Shown: in pieces, positions 4,725 through 5,507 of the stretch
How the letters are laid out: every line of letters begins with the position of its first letter
How positions within the stretch are numbered: the first letter of the stretch is position 1
DNA from: Candidatus Izemoplasmatales bacterium
GTDB lineage: Bacteria; Bacillota_I; Bacilli_A; Izemoplasmatales; Hujiaoplasmataceae
Assembly (NCBI GenBank): GCA_028691335.1
Contig: JAQUZK010000101.1
Span: 1-5,507 of the forward strand
Direction of reading: 5' to 3'
DNA: 5,507 bases
Position numbers and translations under genes: made by a program
Notes under the pieces: generated by a model
The model's input: only the letters and a program-made list of their open reading frames with translations
The model's database searches: none
Told to the model about the DNA's origin: nothing

Positions 4725-5405
4725 TTATTTTTGTTTTTTGAAGCACATGAACCAATCTAGACAGTAAACATCATCATCCTTTGATTCCATTCTTTCTTTA
4801 GCTGTTCCGCATGAACCAGCAGTTGGAACGATAACGTCTTCTCCTGGTCTCCAATCAGCGGGAGTAGCTACATTCTCTTTATCAGCTTTTTGTAGAGCTA
4901 AGATGATTCTTTTGATTTCATCAAAGTTTCTACCAGTTGAAAGTGGATAATAAAGAATAGTTCTTATCACACCTTTAGGATCAATTACAAACACTGCTCT
5001 AACAGCTTGAGTGCTTGATTGATTAGGTTGAATCATACCGAATTTTTTAGCAACATCCATTTTGATATCTTCAATCAAAGGGAATGTTACTTCGATATTT
5101 TTCATACCTTTCCATTCTAAGTCTTGAATTTTTCTTAGCCAAGCTATATGAGCATATAGCGAGTCAACAGAAAGACCAATCAATTCAGTGTTTAACTCTT
5201 TGAATTCATCTATCATATTAGCAAATGTCATAAATTCTGTTGTACAAACAGGAGTAAAGTCAGCGGGGTGAGAGAATAGGATAACCCATTTTCCTTCATA
5301 ATCCTCAGGGAAATTAATAGTTCCTTGAGTTGTTACAGCAGTAAAGCTAGGTGCTTTGTCACCAATTAATGGCATTGAGTGAAGCTTTTCGTTCATTTCT
5401 TCCAT
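4725..5405 (-). CDS. Peroxiredoxin, Prx6-type with extended cysteine-bearing C-terminus
   Basis: This is a cytoplasmic thiol peroxidase of 226 residues that reduces hydrogen peroxide and organic hydroperoxides. The active-site motif HPADFTPVCTTE holds Pro47, Thr51 and the peroxidatic Cys54; the supporting Arg is probably Arg136 in TQAVRAVFVIDP. After the core (about 12-165), the long C-terminal arm starting near PADWRPGEDVIVP is typical of the Prx6 subfamily. The arm has further cysteines at 199, 215 and 221. The CLDWFMC pair is spaced like the two C-terminal cysteines of archaeal thioredoxin peroxidases such as the Aeropyrum enzyme, so this is probably a 2-Cys mechanism rather than 1-Cys. 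The ATG at 5405 follows AAGGAGA (5420-5414) by 8 nt. The gene lies 18 nt after a Fur-family gene with no promoter evident between them, so they are probably co-transcribed and peroxide-responsive. Confidence 0.95.
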   Translation of the reverse strand: MEEMNEKLHSMPLIGDKAPSFTAVTTQGTINFPEDYEGKWVILFSHPADFTPVCTTEFMTFANMIDEFKELNTELIGLSVDSLYAHIAWLRKIQDLEWKGMKNIEVTFPLIEDIKMDVAKKFGMIQPNQSSTQAVRAVFVIDPKGVIRTILYYPLSTGRNFDEIKRIILALQKADKENVATPADWRPGEDVIVPTAGSCGTAKERMESKDDDVYCLDWFMCFKKQK

Positions 5406-5423
5406 AATAATAATCTCCTTTTC

Positions 5424-5507
5424 TTATTTTATTTTTTTCATACAATTAGGACAGATTCCAACTAAGTTAACTTCTTCTTTATCGATAACAAAGCCGGGCA
5501 TCATATT
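5424..5507 (-). CDS. Fur/PerR-family metalloregulator, C-terminal end (partial)
   Basis: Only the last 27 residues and the TAA stop are inside the window; the gene enters from the right edge. The fragment reads PGFVIDKEEVNLVGICPNC followed by MKKIK. The pattern G-F-x-I, then G-x-C-x-x-C close to the end, is the closing strand and second structural-zinc cysteine pair of Fur-family repressors. Location directly upstream of a peroxiredoxin favours PerR, the peroxide sensor, over Fur or Zur, but the residues that distinguish them are outside the window. The intergenic gap to the peroxiredoxin start is only 18 nt, which implies one operon. Confidence 0.75.
   Translation of the reverse strand, partial: NMMPGFVIDKEEVNLVGICPNCMKKIK

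Overview
The window is AT-rich and reads with the standard code: TGA is used as a stop and TGG for Trp. Strong AGGAGG-type Shine-Dalgarno sites, extended -10 promoters, an FBP-type L-lactate dehydrogenase and a Fur-family/peroxiredoxin pair point to a low-GC Gram-positive bacterium (Bacillota, or a relative near the Mollicutes). I cannot name the genus from sequence alone. There are seven coding regions. Two run off the window edges.

Left block (1-2526). A minus-strand gene (565 down to the left edge) encodes a secreted, very acidic protein: a signal peptide, about 20 residues, then at least 11 near-identical copies of the 13-residue unit DFDDDDLPELINI. Divergent from it is a plus-strand regulator (676-1584) with an XRE-type helix-turn-helix and a long helical, TPR-like C-terminal part, the layout of the RRNPP (Rgg/PlcR/NprR/PrgX) peptide-sensing regulators. 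Next comes an HD-GYP cyclic-di-GMP phosphodiesterase (1774-2526). A perfect 22-bp element occurs twice, inverted, on either side of the regulator gene. Each copy points at one neighbour and ends on its putative -35 box, and both candidate promoters have identical geometry. The simplest reading is that the regulator controls both the repeat protein and the HD-GYP enzyme, linking a surface or secreted acidic repeat protein (or a multi-copy peptide precursor) to c-di-GMP breakdown.

Middle (2534-3608). A terminator-like hairpin is followed by a gene for a soluble protein of unknown function with two CxC pairs near its C-terminus. The clear frame starts at 2628. A convincing N-terminal stretch with its own start at 2560 lies in another frame, so one missing A near 2635-2638 would join them. 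A 16-bp hairpin separates this gene from the convergent ldh.

Right block (3631-5507, all minus strand). An L-lactate dehydrogenase has its own promoter. Upstream of it is a Prx6-type peroxiredoxin ending in a strong terminator, preceded after 17 nt by the C-terminal end of a Fur/PerR-family metalloregulator. The last two look like a peroxide-response operon. No tRNA, rRNA, CRISPR array or transposase was seen.
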